Of a DNA stretch of 8,403 nt, positions 7,491-8,403 are shown one piece after another (the stretch's first letter is position 1; the number at the start of each line of letters is the position of its first letter). The DNA is from Bryobacterales bacterium (GTDB lineage: Bacteria; Acidobacteriota; Terriglobia; Bryobacterales; Bryobacteraceae). The stretch lies in the NCBI GenBank assembly GCA_030838885.1, contig JAUZEU010000242.1:1-8403 (forward strand), in the 5' to 3' direction. The notes under the pieces are model-generated. The model was given only the letters and a program-made list of their open reading frames with translations, was not told where the DNA came from and searched no databases. The translations under genes were made by a program, and so were the position numbers.

Positions 7491-7958
7491 ATGAGCCCCC
7501 TCTGGTGGGTACTGTTAGTGGCAGTCTGCACTGCCGGTTCCGGCTTCCTGGTCTATTTCATCATGCGCTCTCGGATGGAAGTTGTCCTCTCCAGGCAGCG
7601 GGAGGAACTCGCGGCTGTGCGTGCCACGCTCGAGGCCAGGCGGGAATCACTGGAAACATCGCTCAGGAACGCTGAGGAGTCAACGCGCCGTCAGGCTCTG
7701 GACGAATTTATGGCAGAAATCCGGGTGGAAGAACGGTCCTATGTGCGCGAGCACAAAGCGTTCTTCCTGACCCGGAAAAGCCTGATCCGGCAAGAGCGCA
7801 TCTACTTTCGAAACCTGCCCCTCTCAAACTGGGTTGAGCAGGAGATGCCTTTCGAGGAAGGCGCGGACATCGAGCAACTGGCGCAGACGATGGCTGTGTT
7901 CAACGCTGCGGCGTTAGCCGAACCTGAGAAGGCTCCCATCCGGAAGCTTATCCGCTAA
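7491..7958 (+). CDS. Hypothetical membrane-anchored coiled-coil protein
   Basis: I do not recognise this 155-residue protein. Residues about 4-25 form one hydrophobic segment (WWVLLVAVCTAGSGFLVYFI) followed by Arg-Ser-Arg, consistent with a single N-terminal membrane helix and a cytoplasmic remainder. Residues about 28-80 are rich in Glu, Arg, Ala and Leu with heptad-like spacing, so a coiled coil is likely. The distal part has an aromatic and basic segment (RQERIYFRNLPLSNWVEQE, about 100-118) that looks ordered, then a short acidic and Ala-rich tail ending IRKLIR. It starts 9 bases after the glycosyltransferase stop and is the last gene of the plus-strand run, so it probably shares the transcript with anmK and the glycosyltransferase. 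The Shine-Dalgarno is weak. A scaffold role at the membrane is possible but unsupported. Confidence 0.75.
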   Translation: MSPLWWVLLVAVCTAGSGFLVYFIMRSRMEVVLSRQREELAAVRATLEARRESLETSLRNAEESTRRQALDEFMAEIRVEERSYVREHKAFFLTRKSLIRQERIYFRNLPLSNWVEQEMPFEEGADIEQLAQTMAVFNAAALAEPEKAPIRKLIR

Positions 7959-7960
7959 GG

Positions 7961-8024
7961 ACACATCGCCAGGATTGATGCCTTATGTGTGACGCATTTG
8001 GCCCAGCCTGTGCATCGGCGTCAC
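7961..8024. repeat. Two inverted repeats in a convergent gap (possible terminator)
   Basis: Two stem-forming repeats lie between the converging 155-residue gene and the rhodanese gene. The first pairs ACACAT (7961-7966) with ATGTGT (7985-7990), with a possible inner AGG/CCT pairing. The second pairs GTGACGC (7989-7995) with GCGTCAC (8018-8024) across a 22-base loop. The two overlap by two bases and so could be mutually exclusive. Neither is followed by a T-run, so they are not standard intrinsic terminators. The location between convergent genes is the main reason to suspect a role in transcription ending. Confidence 0.3.
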
Positions 8025-8032
8025 GAATCTGT

Positions 8033-8052
8033 AGCTGGCCCGAGCTGGCCCG
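8033..8052. repeat. 10-base tandem duplication
   Basis: AGCTGGCCCG occurs twice in perfect tandem (8033-8042 and 8043-8052), immediately beyond the 3' end of the minus-strand rhodanese gene. It is short and non-coding, and most likely a simple slippage duplication. No function is apparent. Confidence 0.55.
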
Positions 8053-8055
8053 GTT

Positions 8056-8388
8056 TCAGTAACGCGCGACTGCGGCGTCAACCGTCAGACTCCAGAGATC
8101 GATTCCGCCAGCCATGCTCTGGCAGTTTTCGATGCCCTGACGGCGCAGCCAATCCACTACAGAAAGACTCCGTACTCCATGGTGGCAAAACACGATCAAA
8201 GCGGGTCCATCATCATCCAAGTCCTGCAAATGCTGCGGGATGGAGTTCATGGGAATCAGTTCGGCGCCTTCGATGCGGGTGAGTTGCTGCTCCTGTACTT
8301 CCCGCACATCGATGAGACGGACAGCCTCGCCCGCTTGGATTCTGGCCTTCACGTCCGTGGGGGAAACTTCGAGGGGGATCTCTGGCAT
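8056..8388 (-). CDS. Single-domain rhodanese-like sulfurtransferase
   Basis: Rhodaneses carry sulfane sulfur on an active-site cysteine as a persulfide. This 110-residue protein is a single rhodanese domain. The N-terminal half has LIDVRE (25-30) and the segment IEGAELIPM (39-47). The active-site loop is CHHGVRS (68-74) with catalytic Cys68, followed by VVDWLRRQGIENCQSMAGGIDLWS and the ending VDAAVARY. This ending resembles the C-terminal rhodanese domains of MoeB/MoeZ-type and stand-alone sulfur carriers, so a role in sulfur transfer for cofactor or thio-modification pathways is plausible but not shown. The ATG at 8386-8388 lacks a Shine-Dalgarno, and the frame stays open to the window edge (codons V-K-L-A-L upstream). 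The sequence there also reads TGATG, so the start may instead overlap the stop of an unseen upstream gene. Confidence 0.9.
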   Translation of the reverse strand: MPEIPLEVSPTDVKARIQAGEAVRLIDVREVQEQQLTRIEGAELIPMNSIPQHLQDLDDDGPALIVFCHHGVRSLSVVDWLRRQGIENCQSMAGGIDLWSLTVDAAVARY

Positions 8389-8403
8389 CAGGGCCAGTTT
8401 AAC

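Overview
This is a chromosomal window from a moderately GC-rich bacterium. I lean towards an Acidobacteriota member of the Solibacter/Bryobacter type. The reasons are a secreted DUF1080 (3-keto-disaccharide hydrolase-like) protein with a characteristic N-terminal beta domain, a Uma2-family protein, a CIRCE-controlled groES and the general style of the predicted proteins. This is family-level inference; no rRNA or other taxonomic marker is present.

Left part, minus strand (1-2249). The 5' end of groES runs off the left edge. It is preceded by a leader, a CIRCE/HrcA-type operator (295-321) and a sigma70-like promoter (-10 at 324-329, -35 at 348-353). Upstream of it, on the same strand, is a likely two-gene unit: a secreted DUF1080 protein (start placed at 2249) followed after 15 bases by a DapA/N-acetylneuraminate lyase-superfamily aldolase (381-1289). 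Together they suggest catabolism of sugars or sugar acids.

Middle and right, plus strand (2290-7958). The Uma2-family PD-(D/E)XK protein starts divergently from the DUF1080 gene across about 40 bases. It is followed in the same direction by mutS (mismatch repair ATPase, complete), anmK (anhydro-MurNAc kinase; its ATG overlaps the mutS stop as TGATG), a family 2 glycosyltransferase with a TTG start, and a 155-residue membrane-anchored coiled-coil protein I do not recognise. All gaps from mutS onward are 22 bases or less, so mutS-anmK-GT2-155aa looks like one transcription unit mixing DNA repair with cell-envelope functions. Uma2 may be part of it.

Right edge, minus strand (8056-8388). A single-domain rhodanese converges on the plus-strand unit. 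The roughly 97-base convergent gap holds two modest inverted repeats and a 10-base tandem duplication. The rhodanese reading frame stays open to the window edge.

Most of the window is conserved housekeeping and accessory metabolism. I find no CRISPR array, tRNA, rRNA, insertion sequence or phage gene, and no convincing new multi-gene system. The points most worth a second look are the CIRCE/promoter overlap, the Uma2 gene directly before mutS, the unusual start of the glycosyltransferase gene and the unrecognised 155-residue protein. No gene-free stretch exceeds 300 bases; the longest is 201-380, which holds the groES control region.
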